Assembly (NCBI GenBank): GCA_961205875.1
Contig: OY540810.1
Span: forward strand, 558,001-622,000
Origin: Sialis fuliginosa
Taxonomy: Eukaryota > Arthropoda > Insecta > Megaloptera > Sialidae
Length of the DNA: 64,000 bases
Direction: 5' to 3'
The notes beneath the pieces are model-generated. The model did no database searches, had not been told where the DNA came from, and saw nothing but the letters and a program-made list of their open reading frames with translations. Below, in pieces: positions 11,074-22,440 of the stretch (the first letter of the stretch is position 1; every line of letters starts with the position of its first letter). The position numbers and the translations under genes are program-made.

Positions 11074-12133
11074 CAGTGGCGAGGCGTGAAATTTTTAATA
11101 AGGGAAATATATTTTGTTAATCCTCCCCCTCCTATTAACAAAAAAACTAGTTATGAAATAACTTAAGTTCAAGCTTTTACTTTTTTAAATAAATTCTTAT
11201 ATATTTATATAGTAACTAAATGATTCTACGTCTTATTTTCTTATATTTTAGTCGATATTTGTATGACGAGTTGAAGAAAATTTCACTAAAAAATTTATAA
11301 TTTTTGATTTCGTTAAATGTATGTTTATTGTATAGAAAATGGCGTGAAAAGTTGACTGTTTCAAACCGCAGGTCTGTATCTCAAACCGTTCTCGAGATAT
11401 AGCCTCTCAAAGTTTTAATTTTTTCAAATTTTTGGAGAAAAATGGCCATAACTTTTGAACGCGTGGTCGAAATTGATTTTAGTTGACGGATTTGAAATCA
11501 GCGTGTCAAAATCTATATAATGACATGTATAATACTTTAAAATTCGATAAAAAAATTTTGGCCAAAAATCGACATTTTTTTAAGGTATACCCCATTGAAT
11601 TTTTTCGATTTTTCGCGAAATTTTTTTTCCCGAATTTTAAGGTAATACACATGTCATTATATAGATTTTGACACGCTGATTCCAAATCCGTCAACTAAAA
11701 TCAATTCCGACCACGCGTTCAAAAATTATGGCCTTTTTTCTCCAAAAATTTAAAAAAACTAAAACTTTGAGAGGCTATATCTCGAGAACGATTTGAGATA
11801 CAGACCTGCGGTTTGGAACAGTCAACTTTTCACGCCATTTTCTATACAATAAACATACTTTTAACGAAATCAAAAATTCGATATTTTTTAGTGAAATTTC
11901 CTTCAACTCGTCATACAAATAACGACTAAAATACAAGAAAATAAGGTATTATAGTTGTATAATTGAGAGTGTAAATTAATATTAAATGCTATTTTTATTT
12001 AAAATGATTGAGTTGCGCATAAAGACGAATATTCTAATAATATTTTTAAATTATTATTAACTGAAAACACAGATTTGTATTAATTTACCCATTAAGTAAG
12101 GGAAGCACTGCTTCCATGCACGCTTCGCCACTG
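11074..12133. mobile_element. Palindromic hAT-type element with 8-bp target duplication
   Basis: Ends CAGTGGCGAGGCGTG and CACGCTTCGCCACTG are inverted. The flanks are ATGTTCAC (11066-11073) and ATGTTTAC (12134-12141), an 8-bp duplication with one mismatch, as expected for hAT. Nearly the whole interior is an inverted repeat: the block CAGGTCTGTATCTCAAACCG at about 11370 is mirrored at about 11790. Two mirror 62-aa ORFs at the centre are palindrome by-products. No transposase. Other copies: 27150-28093, 29002-29290 (half) and 44940-45997. Confidence 0.85.
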
Positions 12134-12152
12134 ATGTTTACATACATATGTA

Positions 12153-12552
12153 CAGTCGCCTGCAGAACTCGTCTGGCACCCTAAAGGCTAGAATCGCTTA
12201 CAACAGATTCCAAATTTAAACACAAACATCATCGGTAATCTTTTTCTATCAACTTTAATATATATATTTAAATACTAAAATTCGGAATATCAAATATTTA
12301 TTGCCAGAAAATTTACGTATACAATTTTCAATAGATTACATAATAATTTAATTACACAAATATACATGAGTACCTATGTATTATAAACGAAGAGTAGTTC
12401 TTTATCTAGCAAATGAATTTCAAAATATTTGTCTTTGTTTGATACATGGAGAAATGATTTAAATATTATAATTGCACAAATGGGAGGAGTCTACTAAGTT
12501 TGTGATAAACGAAAATGAATACAAACTGCAAGACCATTAATGCAGGTGACTG
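12153..12552 (+). mobile_element. TA-target MITE (ACAGTCGCC family), complete
   Basis: 400-bp element with ends CAGTCGCCTGCAG and CTGCAGGTGACTG-type inverted termini. TA lies on both sides, as in Tc1/mariner-type insertions. It abuts the hAT element ending at 12133. Fragments occur at 6062-6227 (right half) and 16751-16855 (left half). Non-coding. Confidence 0.75.
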
Positions 12553-12774
12553 TACATATTTATTTGCATTCAGTTAAGGAAGCGTCGATTCTAAATCTAG
12601 GAGGTCGATGTGCAACTTAGCTTGCTTCAAAAATAATAAAATTAACATATGTGAATCATTGAAACGTGCCGGGAAAGCGCAATGTTTGTCGATTGAAGAT
12701 ATTGAACTTGTATCGATTAGTGTTGAAATTGAGTCATTTTATCAGATGTTAAAATACTAAACCCACAAAACATA

Positions 12775-13250
12775 TGAAAATGTCAAAATGACATTTAAAA
12801 CGTCAAAGTGACATTTAAAACGTCAAAGTGACATTTAATATATCCAATCAAATAATAAATAAATTGAGATAAATCTTTGTAAGCGAATATTTTACAACAA
12901 ACGTAGTAGACCCATATTATAGAAAATTTAATGCTCTACAAAAAATATTCTATAAAATTTTCTCGTAATATGTGTCGTTCTTGAGATATATTGAAAAAAT
13001 AAATATTTTGGGGTGTCAACCCTCCCCCTTACACACGATTTTGATGATTTTGAAATGGGGCCGTCCTCAAGCCAGACCCAACCATCCGACCAAATTTCAA
13101 TAATATCGGTTCAGTGGTTCATGAGTTATGCGTGTGACAAGGATTCAGGGAACAGACGGACGGACGGACAGACAGACACGGAACGAAAAGTGTTTGTCTT
13201 GACGTGAAACGGATAAATCAATTTAAAATTTTGAAATCTGAGAACAGTTT
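12775..13250 (+). mobile_element. Retroposon-G copy, 3' truncated
   Basis: Carries three GTCAAAGTGACATTTAAAAC-type steps, then ACAACAAACGTAGTAGACCC, CCTCCCCCTTACACACGAT, a (GACAGACG)-rich patch and TTGACGTGAAACGGAT. The family description is given at 54941-55605. The ORF at 13013-13207 is a repeat shadow. Confidence 0.8.
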
Positions 13251-13390
13251 TGTTCACAGAATTATTTTTTGTATTTACATTGTATTTTTTGGTACCTGAT
13301 GATGGACCGTAATAACGGTCCGAAACGTTGTCCAGAAATAAATAAACACAGTACATACCGGGAAGTTGATTTAACGATAACACTTTTGTT
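13251..13390 (+). mobile_element. Penelope-type terminal element, family 1
   Basis: Short segment joined to the end of the retroposon-G fragment. It holds the motif at 13296-13330 and the tail CCAGAAATAAATAAACACAG. Only one copy is in the window, so its limits are estimates. Confidence 0.45.
13296..13330 (+). ncRNA. Hammerhead-like motif, family 1 (best hairpin)
   Basis: CTGATGA, one T, a perfect 7-bp stem GGACCGT/ACGGTCC closed by AATA, then GAAACGTTG. This is the cleanest example in the window. ACGT after the GAA is self-complementary and is followed by T, fitting a two-molecule stem III with cleavage after U. The base before stem II is extra relative to the canonical core. Confidence 0.55.
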
Positions 13391-13576
13391 TATATAAAAT
13401 ATAAATAATCGATGAAATGGCGTATCTATATGTGAATGTAAACAGTTGACGGCAGGAATCTGTCAAATATTGGAAACATACAAATATATAAAACAAAATA
13501 CAAACAGAGAAAATAAGGCTTCTGTCAGAGATAACAGTGTAGTTTTTTTGATAATTTAAAAGGGAAAGCCACACAG

Positions 13577-13797
13577 ACGGTCCATCACTGCGTGCTCATT
13601 ACTGATTTTACCTGGAGAAATAACATGAACAAAATAAAAGGCTATAATTAAAAAAAAAAAACTTTATTTGCGGACTTTGGTAATTAAATTGATTAAATAA
13701 AGAGTTACTTGTTTTATTAGTAACATGAGTTCATGAGAAATACAAAAAAACAAGCCAATTAATCTTATAGCGGCCATAACTGGTGCGTTTACCTTAT
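13577..13797 (-). mobile_element. MITE-A fragment
   Basis: Runs from CACTGCGTGCTCATTACTG through AAAGGCTATAATT and TTACTTGTTTTATTAGTAAC to GCGGCCATAACTGGTGC and TTACCTTA. It lacks the other terminus. Confidence 0.8.
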
Positions 13798-13942
13798 CTA
13801 TACTTTATAATATCCAGAAATATTTACAGTTAAATATTTTAAACAGTTTTCTGGATTATAAATGGGCCACGTTTAAATACGCTCTTTGATCATTTCTTAG
13901 AGGTTTCCATTTTGATCTGAGTAACGCCAATAGGCATGAGTT

Positions 13943-14333
13943 CAGGGCCGTAATTACCCCGAGGTTAGAGGGGGGCCACAGCAGCGCAAAAATTGGAGTG
14001 AGCAAGAAAAAATAAATAAATTGAAGATTTTTAAAAATGTATTTGGTGCTAACTTGAAAATGTGATTTACTTATTACTAATTTTGATTTTAATAACATTT
14101 TTTCCGGCTTATCAACTTCAATTTTACACTTATTATCCGTTAAAATTACTAAGAAGTGTAAAATTCTAGCTGACAAGCGAAAAAAAGTCATTCAAATAAA
14201 AATTAGTAACAATTATGTAAAATTTGTAAGCTATGATCCAAAAAAAAGGTATTCAATTTTTATTTTTTGCATATTTGGGGGACCCTCGGTCACCTCTTGC
14301 CCCGGGGCCCCCGAACCTCTGGTTACGGCCCTG
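13943..14333. mobile_element. hAT MITE with perfect 8-bp target duplication
   Basis: Ends CAGGGCCGTAAT and, inverted, CAGGGCCGTAAC. Both flanks are CATGAGTT (13935-13942 and 14334-14341). The subterminal parts are GC-rich (GAGGTTAGAGGGGGGCC, CCCCGGGGCCCCCGAACC). The interior is AT-rich and non-coding. The minus-strand ORF at 13856-14191 crosses the left boundary and is not a gene. Confidence 0.9.
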
Positions 14334-14341
14334 CATGAGTT

Positions 14342-14580
14342 ACTTACTCATAGGTTTTCATCGCACAGCTTTTACAAATTATCTGTCAGTCGTTTGTAAA
14401 CAAAACTGATCTTATCGATTTATTATTAAGATGAATTGTATATTTCTATATTTCCCTTTAATCTTTGATATTGTAAATATTATACTGGGTTATTTTAGGC
14501 ACCTATTTAAAATGATACATCTAGTTGCTTATGAAAATTATAACCTAACCTCACCTCACTTTCTGATTTTATCAATCAAA
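14342..14580. other. No gene seen
   Basis: AT-rich spacer between the hAT MITE and the next MITE-A copy; nothing supported. Confidence 0.5.
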
Positions 14581-15058
14581 TAAGGTAAAGGTACCAGTTA
14601 TGGCCGCTATAAGAGCAAATTTTCGTTTTTTTTTTGATTAATGGGATTATTTTTTGTATTTCTCATGAACTCATGTTACTAATAAAATAACTAGCTCTTT
14701 ATTTAATCAATTTTTTTGTTTTTTAAATTATATCCTTTTATTTTGTTCATGTTTTTTCTCCAGGAAAACCAGTAATGAGCACGCAGTGATGGACACTTGC
14801 TAATGATAAGTACTACGACACAAAATATATAAAAGAAAGAATCGTCAAATTTGAAACAATGTAAAGCAATTTCTACGATAATATAATAATTAATAAATAA
14901 ATTATACCAATAATTAGTGTAAATGTCCACCATTTTGACACCTATTGGCCTCATGTGATGAAATCACGCTGTAAGACAGTTAAATGTATATAGATCAATA
15001 TTCAGAAATGGTAATAATCAAATATCAATTCAGTACATTTAATTAAAAAATAACCTTA
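14581..15058 (+). mobile_element. MITE-A copy with shortened right end
   Basis: Starts TAAGGTAAAGGTACCAG and TATGGCCGCTATAAGAGC. All internal landmarks are present, but the right end reads AATTAAAAAATAACCTTA, so the CCATTACTGGGG to TGGTGCCAG block is deleted. Confidence 0.85.
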
Positions 15059-15529
15059 TAAAAATGTGTTTTTTGATTGTTCCGCATTACCCACCGTTCC
15101 CCTACATATTTCTACACAACCCATGAATTGCATATTTTTGCTGAACTGACAAAAAAGTAACATATTAAAAAACAAGTGTATGTATTTAAAAAATGTGACC
15201 TAGAATCTGATTCTTTACAACAAACTATCGAAAAACTTTTATAAAATCGTACCTTGATTATAAAAAAAAATATATTAATTCGCCTGTACTAAAATCGTTT
15301 GAAGTTTGACATTCTAAATAATCTTTTTTCCGAGTCGCTGTTATATTTAGTAGGTCAGAATGCAGCCTAGAATTTACATATCTTCTTTAAATATCTAACT
15401 ATTGTACACGATTGGCTATTAAAAAAAAACTTGTTTTTTGCATCACTGATTATGTATGTGAAATTATTTCCTTTGTTCTAAGCTGATATATTTAAATATC
15501 GATTTAGGAAATCGATCGATTTATACAAA
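15059..15529. other. No gene seen
   Basis: AT-rich with A-runs. No frame or family recognised. Confidence 0.5.
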
Positions 15530-15800
15530 TACTAGCTGGGCCTGCGTGGACTACAGAATTATTGCTAAGGATTTAAAAATATATATAGTTTAATTAAGTA
15601 CAAACATGGTTAGTTATTATTGTAATAAAAACCAAACTAAAAATAATTTTTGTTCTATTTAAATTTAAAAGTTAATTATTGAAAACAAAAATAAACAATT
15701 GACAATCAAAAGATTACCGGCTTGTGATCATTCCCTCAGCTTGGCACGCTCCCTCCTTGCCGCACGCCGCGACACGGGTCGCCATCGCGCGAATAATATG
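15530..15800. mobile_element. Probable transposon terminal region
   Basis: Starts ACTAGCTGGGCCTGCGTGG, close to a start sentence (ACTAGCTG followed by GC-rich text) seen in several insect transposon families. A sharply GC-rich patch lies at 15735-15798 (CGCACGCCGCGACACGGG). The ORF 15699-15923 runs from this patch into family R sequence and is not called. Family assignment is uncertain. Confidence 0.35.
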
Positions 15801-15814
15801 TTCCCGTATGTATA

Positions 15815-15995
15815 TTTCACGATATTTTCTAAACTATACAACCAAATTGGATGCTGTAAAAGGCAAATTATATCTACATTAAGTACTTATGACGATGAAA
15901 TCATTTATTTCGATAAGGATTAATGTTTTGCAGGTCATAAGTCCACGTAAACAAAACCCAAATATTTTTAATTTTCTTTGTAACATAAAAACAGT
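15815..15995 (-). repeat. Dispersed repeat family R, copy 2
   Basis: Reverse complement of 10375-10547: CAAATTGGATGCTGTAAA, then CATTTATTTCGATAAGGATT and CAGGTCATAAGTCCACGTAA. Confidence 0.75.
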
Positions 15996-16062
15996 CATTG
16001 TGGATTAAATACAAAAGTAAGATATATGGTAACGTTGACTTTATAGTAGATCTTTTGATTCT

Positions 16063-16490
16063 AGTATTAGTATTTAAAATTTAAATTTTGAGGGTGTTTT
16101 TCACCCCTGAAATGGCTGTTTAGGCACGTACAAATAATAAATGTCCTTTAGGTTCAATTGAACTACAAATGTACCAAGTCTTATCAAAATTAGTGAGATA
16201 ATACTCGCAATGTTCACAAAGTTACAAATTTTCGAATATTTCCAAAACCCCTAATCCGATTAGCACCAAAATCTATAGGTCTGGAGTACTCACCGAGACA
16301 AACATTTTCCCCAAAAATAATTCAGATCGGTGCATTTTTACAGTAGTTATACAGACACACAGAATACACGCACAGCCGCCATGCTGTTAACTTTTCTTTA
16401 AGTTTTAAAGGTAGTACAATCAGAATCTGTCATTATCTCGGACACGATTTTTCGATGGTATTAAAATACTTCCATTTCTTTCAGAACATG
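16063..16490 (+). mobile_element. Family F copy, left end missing
   Basis: Begins at the internal AGTATTTAAAATTTAAATTT point and runs to CTTCCATTTCTTTCAGAACA. It lacks the left ACTTCCATGTTCT terminus found at 25013. Confidence 0.8.
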
Positions 16491-16750
16491 TAACAGTAAC
16501 GCCTTTTTATCATCAAATTCTATTGTTAATTGTTATCTTTTCAATAGGTGCTTGGAGTAATAACCTTCATTTGACCCCTAATTGTAACAAATGCGGCCAA
16601 ACTGACCTTTCTACCGCCGTTTTCTTCTCGGAATTTCTATTACAACGAAAAAGAACAATAGAGACCAGTTTTGAATCGTGAAATTTCATATTGAATTAAT
16701 TCCTATCTGCAGACCGGGTAAAATTATAATTCGTGTAAGAAATTAGGTAG

Positions 16751-16855
16751 GTACTATCGCCTTCAGAAGTCGCCTGCCACTGTAAAGGTCAGAATCGCTT
16801 GCAACAGATTCAAAAATAAAAAGACAAATTTCGTTGGTTATCTTTTTCTAGGACG
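16751..16855 (+). mobile_element. Fragment of TA-target MITE (ACAGTCGCC family), left half
   Basis: AGAATCGCTTGCAACAGATT and GGTTATCTTTTTCTA match the left half of 12153-12552. Confidence 0.65.
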
Positions 16856-16902
16856 GAGCTTATATAATTATATCATTTTAAATTTATTTTTTTTCAATAT
16901 TT

Positions 16903-17695
16903 TGCTTCCTCGCAATATCGAAGATACGAGAAGCTATGTGATCGTTTCAGATTGAGACAAAAAAAAAGTTCCCCAATTTCAAAATTTTAAATTTATTTAT
17001 CCGTTTCACGTCAAGGTAAACACTTTTCGTTCTGTGTCTGTCTGTCTGTCCGTGTGTCCATCCGTCCGTCCGTCTGTCCCCTGAATCCTTGTCACACGCA
17101 TAACTCATGAACCACTGAACCGATATTATTGGTCGGATGGTTGGGTTTGGTTTGAGGACGGTCCCATTTCAAAATCATCAAAATCGTGTGTAAGGGGGAG
17201 GGGTGACACCCCAAAATATTTATTTTTTCAAGATATCTCAAGAACGACACATGTTACGAGAAAATTTTATAGAATATTTTTTGTAGAGAATTAAATTTCC
17301 TATAATATGGGTCTACTACGTTTGTTGTAAAATATTCCCTTACAAAGATTTATCTCAATTAATTTTAAAAATTCGTGTTTTGTTTTTCTAAATTGATATT
17401 TGATTGGATATATTAAGTGTCATTTTGACGTTTTAAATGTCACTTTGGCGTTTTAAATGTCACTTTGACGTTTGCATAAATTTAGATTTAGATTGAAATT
17501 GTCAAAAAATTAAAAATATATGAAAAAATATTCAGGTGCGTTTTAAGAAAAAATTCGAACTAAGATTTTTTAGTAAAATTTGTATAAAAATTAAATGGTT
17601 AACCAATGCCAGGCAATTTATCTGAACACAATCGGTTTTAGTGAATTCAGCACGAGGAAGCACTGTGCATTTACTTGGCAGATGTTTTCAGTAAT
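16903..17695 (-). mobile_element. Retroposon-G, near full-length copy
   Basis: Spans from the 3' end (plus-strand TTTTGCTTCCTCGC) to the 5' end (TTACTTGGCAGATG) with all family landmarks. It includes the steps of GTCATTTTGACGTTTTAAAT type at 17420-17475 and the GTCTGTCTGTCTGTCC patch at 17037-17080. Non-coding. Directly followed by family P. Confidence 0.85.
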
Positions 17696-17699
17696 AATT

Positions 17700-18000
17700 A
17701 TTTTTTCTCTCACAATTTAGTTCTGTATACGTATATTTTTTTTATGAAACTTGTTGCTAAATATGTAAGTGACGTGTTGTGAAAATTTCAGATTTTTCTC
17801 GATGCTTGAACCATGTGTTTTATTGAACTTTAACCGTAAATACACCATTCTGCCATAATAGCCCATGTTAATTTAAAAAAAATAATAACTTTGAAACTAT
17901 GTTGTAAAACCTTTTGAAATTTTGTGTGGGTACTTAAGATTTATAAAGGAGTAACTTCAACTATTTCTCGTTGAAATTAGATACCTGCTACATCCTTAAG
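17700..18000 (+). repeat. Dispersed repeat family P, copy 2
   Basis: Same orientation and extent as 1637-1935, with a few short indels; see that entry. Confidence 0.75.
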
Positions 18001-18421
18001 GGACATATTTCTTGCCCGATCCTTCCCTATAATCTAAATATTTTGCTTTAATAATATATTGCACATATAAATCTTGAATTTAAATTAAATTTTCAATGAT
18101 AAACATATGAATGCAATAAAAAATAAATATACGAAGGAAATTGAAATAATTAAATAAACACATGTCACTGTTTTGTAACAAATCTTTCAAAATATATAAT
18201 AATTAATATTAATAGAACAACATTGCATACATTATTAGTATAATAATACGTAAGATTTGTATTTCTAATATCTCACATGGAAACTTATGTAAAAAATGCA
18301 CTAAAATAAATAATTTTAGTGTTTTGCAATTTGGCCTAGAATTCTATAACATGCATCGTATATTCTAGAAGTGTTGAAAAATATATGTTTAGGAAACTTA
18401 GGCTTAAAGTTTAAAAATAAA
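18001..18421. other. No gene seen
   Basis: AT-rich; no frame or repeat family recognised. Confidence 0.5.
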
Positions 18422-18860
18422 GAAGGCACTGGCACCAGTCTTGGACACTTTAAAAGCAAGGTATACTGTTTTTGTTGTTGTAATTCTCATGAACTCATGT
18501 TACTAATAAAACACATTTTGTTAATGTTTTTTTCTCCAGTAATGGATAAAGTAAAACCAGTAATGAGCACGCAGTGATGGACACTTGCTAATGATAAGTA
18601 CTACGACACAAAAGATATCGAAAGATAGAATCGTCAAATTTGTAAACAATGTACAGTTTCTATGATAATATAATATTTAATAAATAAATTATACTAATAA
18701 TTAGTTTAAATGTCCACCATTTTGACACCTATTGGCCTCATGTGATGAAATCACGCTGTAAGACAGTTAAATGTATATAGATTAATATTCAGAAATGGTA
18801 GTAAACAAATATCAACACATATAATTCAGTACATTTAATTAAAAATATGCCACTACCTTA
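18422..18860 (+). mobile_element. MITE-A copy
   Basis: Left end GGCACTGGCACCAGTCTTGG, which is the right-type terminus on the left side, and right end TGCCACTACCTTA. The GGCCGCTATAAGAGC block is replaced by ACTTTAAAAGCAAGG, as in the copies at 30275-30928. Confidence 0.85.
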
Positions 18861-19312
18861 TATAAAACAATTTCAACGTTTCTACCACTGTAAAAGCTTG
18901 CTAATCTCACTTACAATTAAACGATAGGTTACATAGCTCACATAGTGTCCAATTAGCGAACTTAATACCATATTTACAAAAATTTCATACAGGGATCATC
19001 CAAGTCATGAGATCTATGATGCTGTGGATTCTTTTCTAGGTCGATTCGCGTTCCAACCCAAAAACTAGTCACGTTGGTATTATTACATACACAGACGCGT
19101 GGGAGGCTGAGACTGAAGGGGGGGGGGGGGTCAAAGAAACGTCTCGGTGGACGAGTGCAAAATAAATACCATTTATGAACTATAAAGTAATTGTGGTTAT
19201 ACGCAGAGATAGTAAAAATGCGGTTAGACGGATTAGAATGTGGTACAATTATCTCTATATCGGTGTGGGTGTGTGCGTGTGTGTGTGTGTGTGTGTTTGT
19301 GGGTGTGTGCAG
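18861..19312. other. No gene seen; G-run and GT microsatellite
   Basis: G12 run at about 19119-19130 and a GT-rich microsatellite at about 19264-19312. The ORFs of 117 aa (minus) and 77 aa (plus) are translations of these simple repeats. Confidence 0.6.
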
Positions 19313-19600
19313 AACCGGCCTTAGCAAATCTGGCGCCCTTGGCGAGATTTTTTTTTCCGCCCTCTCTCCCTCTAAAAAAATGTTGAAAAATCACCGAAAA
19401 TGTCAATTAAAATTGATAAATTAACAAATAAGTTGAATAATTCATATCTCAGATTGGTGCGCTCCTGCTTTTTTTTAAATATAGCTTACATCATTAACTT
19501 TAAGACTATCAAATGCCCTAAGACCTCCTTCCCCAATTATGAACAAATTAAAATTGATAAATCAACAAATAAGTTAGTATCTCAGCTAATACCTTATTCA
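19313..19600 (+). mobile_element. hAT left end joined to satellite-type unit
   Basis: CAGAACCGGCCTTAGCAAA and TGGCGCCCTTGGCGAGATTT match the left end of the hAT composite at 32020. After about 75 bp the sequence becomes a 161/184-type unit (GATAAATTAACAAATAAGTT, TAGCTTACATCATTAACTTT). The same hAT end and the same satellite sequence therefore lie together at two independent loci. No right end was found. Confidence 0.65.
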
Positions 19601-20503
19601 AGGTTTTCTGGATTGCTGAATAAGTATTTGTTAGTTAGCAGCTATCAAATACTCGATTTTTTTTTACAAATTAACATTGTTTATATTTAGCTATATTTTT
19701 TGCTTAATCGACAAAAAATTTAAAGATAAAAAAAAATTTACACTGATTTGAACCAAAAAAGTGACTTATGCTCCATCGTGCGTCCCCCTACCTGGTCTGC
19801 CCCCCCCCCCTTCCTAAATACGGTACTGTGTGTGTGTTGCGGTATTATGAAATAGAAATGTGATGTATCGGTTTTTAGATTTCTATTGTCTGCATAATAT
19901 CAGAAATGTATGTTCGACCTTATGGCCTTTTTGAATTACGGAACATTCGAAAACTGGGGCTTTGCACGGAAAGAGGTGTGTCTCGGATTTTACAACTCAA
20001 AGTCACACAAATTTCAAAACAATAAGGTACTCAAAATCAACGAAAAAAAAATTTTTTATTTACATAAAATTTCTTCGTTTATTAATAAAAATTGTATTAT
20101 TACAAAAGCAATGAAAGGAAAAATTGCCCTATTTGTGGAACATATTCCCATATAGTACTCATAATTGTACGTCTGTACACAAAAGTCCCTATCCATAGGC
20201 CTTGTGGAAAAAAAATTACAACCGTTTGAAATTTAATTAGTTTTTATTGAATAACTTCAAGACATTAAAATTTTCAAAAATATTTGTTTTACTACAACTT
20301 CATTTCAAAATTTCTTCGAACGTGTCCACATTAATCCGAAAACAAAGTGCGTTTAATCAAAAAAATATGTTTAAATGGATTTTTCAGCTTTTAAAACGAC
20401 CTCGATAAAATTCTGATTTTTTAGATGTGACATCAAGAAGCATGTGATTCCTGCCTCACCTTGTCATACGACGTCACATTTTGTATACCCCCCCCCCCCC
20501 CCC
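19601..20503. other. No gene seen; C-runs
   Basis: C-runs at about 19800-19811 and 20489-20506. The 81-aa ORF at 19910-20155 has no recognisable domain and uneven AT-driven composition; it is not called. Confidence 0.5.
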
Positions 20504-20702
20504 TTAGATTACACTAATAATTAGTTTAAATGTCCACCATTTTGACAGCTATTGGCCTCAAGTCATCAAATTACGCTGTAAGACAATTAAATGTATATAG
20601 ATTAATATTCAGAAATGGTAGTAATCAAATATCAACACATAATTCAGTACATTTAATTAAACAAGTGTCCATCACTGGGGTATTATTGTCCAAGTACCTT
20701 AT
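20504..20702 (+). mobile_element. MITE-A fragment, right half
   Basis: Begins at ACTAATAATTAGTTTAAATG directly after a long C-run and ends TATTATTGTCCAAGTACCTTA. The C-run marks the break. Confidence 0.8.
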
Positions 20703-20978
20703 ATACATATACAAACACATGTGCATGTGACCTTAGGTTGTTTTACGACCTGTATCTGTAACATGCTGTATTTTACAAAAGCGGTTACCGCCAGAAAGTA
20801 GGACGCCCATCATTGCACGAACGGTCCGTGCTGATGTCTGTCTGTCTGTCCATGCGGCGCAATACCGTCCGTAGACAGACAGTACGTTCTATTTATTGGC
20901 GGGAATTCTTGTTAAGAGCCATCTTACACGGGCTAGTTGGATATAAATTGAATCTATAATTTTTATTTTTATTTTCGA
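20703..20978. other. No gene seen; unique GC-richer spacer
   Basis: Contains TGTCTGTCTGTCTGTCC and the inverted pair ACGGTCCGTGCTG/ACCGTCCGTAGACAGACAG. No supported frame. Confidence 0.4.
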
Positions 20979-21469
20979 GGTTGGGTCTGGCTTGAGGACG
21001 GTCCCATTTTAAAATCATCAAAATCGTGTGTAAGGGGGAGGGGTGACATCAAGAACGACACATGTTACGTGAAAATTTTATAGAATATTTTTTGTAGAGC
21101 ATTAAATTTCCTATAATATGGGTCTACAACGTTTGTTGTAAAATGTTCCCTTACAAAGATTTATCTCAATTTATTTTAAAAATTCGTGTTTTGTTTTTCT
21201 AAATTCTTATTGCTTGGACATATTAAATGTCATTTTGACATTTGCATAAATTTAGGTTTAGATTGAAATTGTCAAAAAGTTAAAAATATATGAAGAAATA
21301 TTCAGGTGCGTTTTAAGAAAAATTTCGAACTAATATTTTTTAGTAAAATTGTATAAAAATTAAATGGTTAACCAATTCCAGGCAATTTATATAAACACTA
21401 TCGGTTTTTATTTAAATTGTTGAATAATTATCTACGAGGAAGCACTGTGCATTTACTTGGCAGATATTT
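20979..21469 (-). mobile_element. Retroposon-G copy, 3' end missing
   Basis: Plus-strand text from GGTTGGGTCTGGCTTGAGGA to CATTTACTTGGCAGAT; in element orientation the 3' portion is absent. It has one TCATTTTGACATTTG step instead of three. Confidence 0.85.
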
Positions 21470-21982
21470 TTTTTGTTCTTTTCTTTTTTTGTATCGTTAA
21501 CTGTCAAAAACATGAAATATTTGTATTTTGTTTCACTTTTAATCCTACAAGTTGTAATTTGGAGGTAATATAACATAACCTTTACCGATACTAAAAAGGT
21601 ATTGTTTTAAAATTTAAACGTATGTCTTATATACCAAATAAGTAACATTGCCAGTGGGTTTTGTATTAAATTATTACAGCTGACTCATGTAACACTACTG
21701 ACACAATATTTTGACATTAGTTTTATGGCACAAGGCATATAATTTTATAAAAACAATCAGAATTATAATTGTATACAAGCTATCCATTTATAGAAAACAT
21801 TTGTCTTCATGCAAGATTTAGCTTAGATTTCTGTAATTTACATAGCGGAAAAAATTGTCAATGTATTTGTTTGGAACAAATTAAAGGTTGCAAATATATT
21901 AAAACAACAGTTATTTAATAACCTATTTTATTGTTATTAGTAAAAAATAATAATATAAAACTCTAAAGACACTGACAAGTAT
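21470..21982. other. No gene seen
   Basis: AT-rich; no frame or repeat family recognised. Confidence 0.5.
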
Positions 21983-22310
21983 AAGGTACTGGCACCAGTC
22001 TTGGATATGACCCCAGTAATAGCTATTTTTTAATTAAATGTACTGAATTAGAAATATGTGTTGATATTTGATTACTACCATTTCTGAATATTAATCTATT
22101 AGGTGTCAAAATTGTGGATATTTAAACTAATTATTAGTATAATTTATTTATTAAATTACATTGTTTACAATTTGATGATTCTTTCTTTTGTGTCGTAGTA
22201 CTTATCATTAGCAAGTGTCCATCACTGCGTGCTCATTACTGGTTTTACTTTATCCATTACTGGAGAAAAAACATAAACAAAATATATAATTTAAAAAAAC
22301 AAACTATATT
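21983..22310 (-). mobile_element. MITE-A copy, one end missing
   Basis: Begins TAAGGTACTGGCACCAGTCT and runs through TGTCCATCACTGCGTGCTC to ACATAAACAAAATATATAAT. It then passes into satellite-related sequence. Confidence 0.85.
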
Positions 22311-22335
22311 CTCAAACTTTTTTTTTTTTTAATTA

Positions 22336-22440
22336 TAGCTTAAACCTTTATCTTTAAATCTATCTTGCCCTAAGAACGACCTCTTTTTCCCAATTTTATA
22401 AACAAATTAAAATAGATAAATCGACATATAACGTAACATA
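22336..22440 (-). repeat. Satellite-related unit, diverged
   Basis: ATTATAGCTTAAACCTTTAT, then CTAAGAACGACCTC and TAGATAAATCGACATATAAC resemble the 161-bp unit at lower identity. Confidence 0.5.

Noticed and set aside
11483-11694. Paired 62-aa ORFs on opposite strands with nearly the same protein (MTDLxSACQNLYNDM), also at 27589-27800 and 45389-45600
   Set aside because: They arise because the DNA is a palindrome; each strand reads the same text. They sit at the centre of hAT elements and have no conserved domain.
15699-15923. 74-aa ORF beginning in a GC-rich patch
   Set aside because: Joins a transposon-like terminal region to family R repeat, which exists elsewhere in the opposite orientation.
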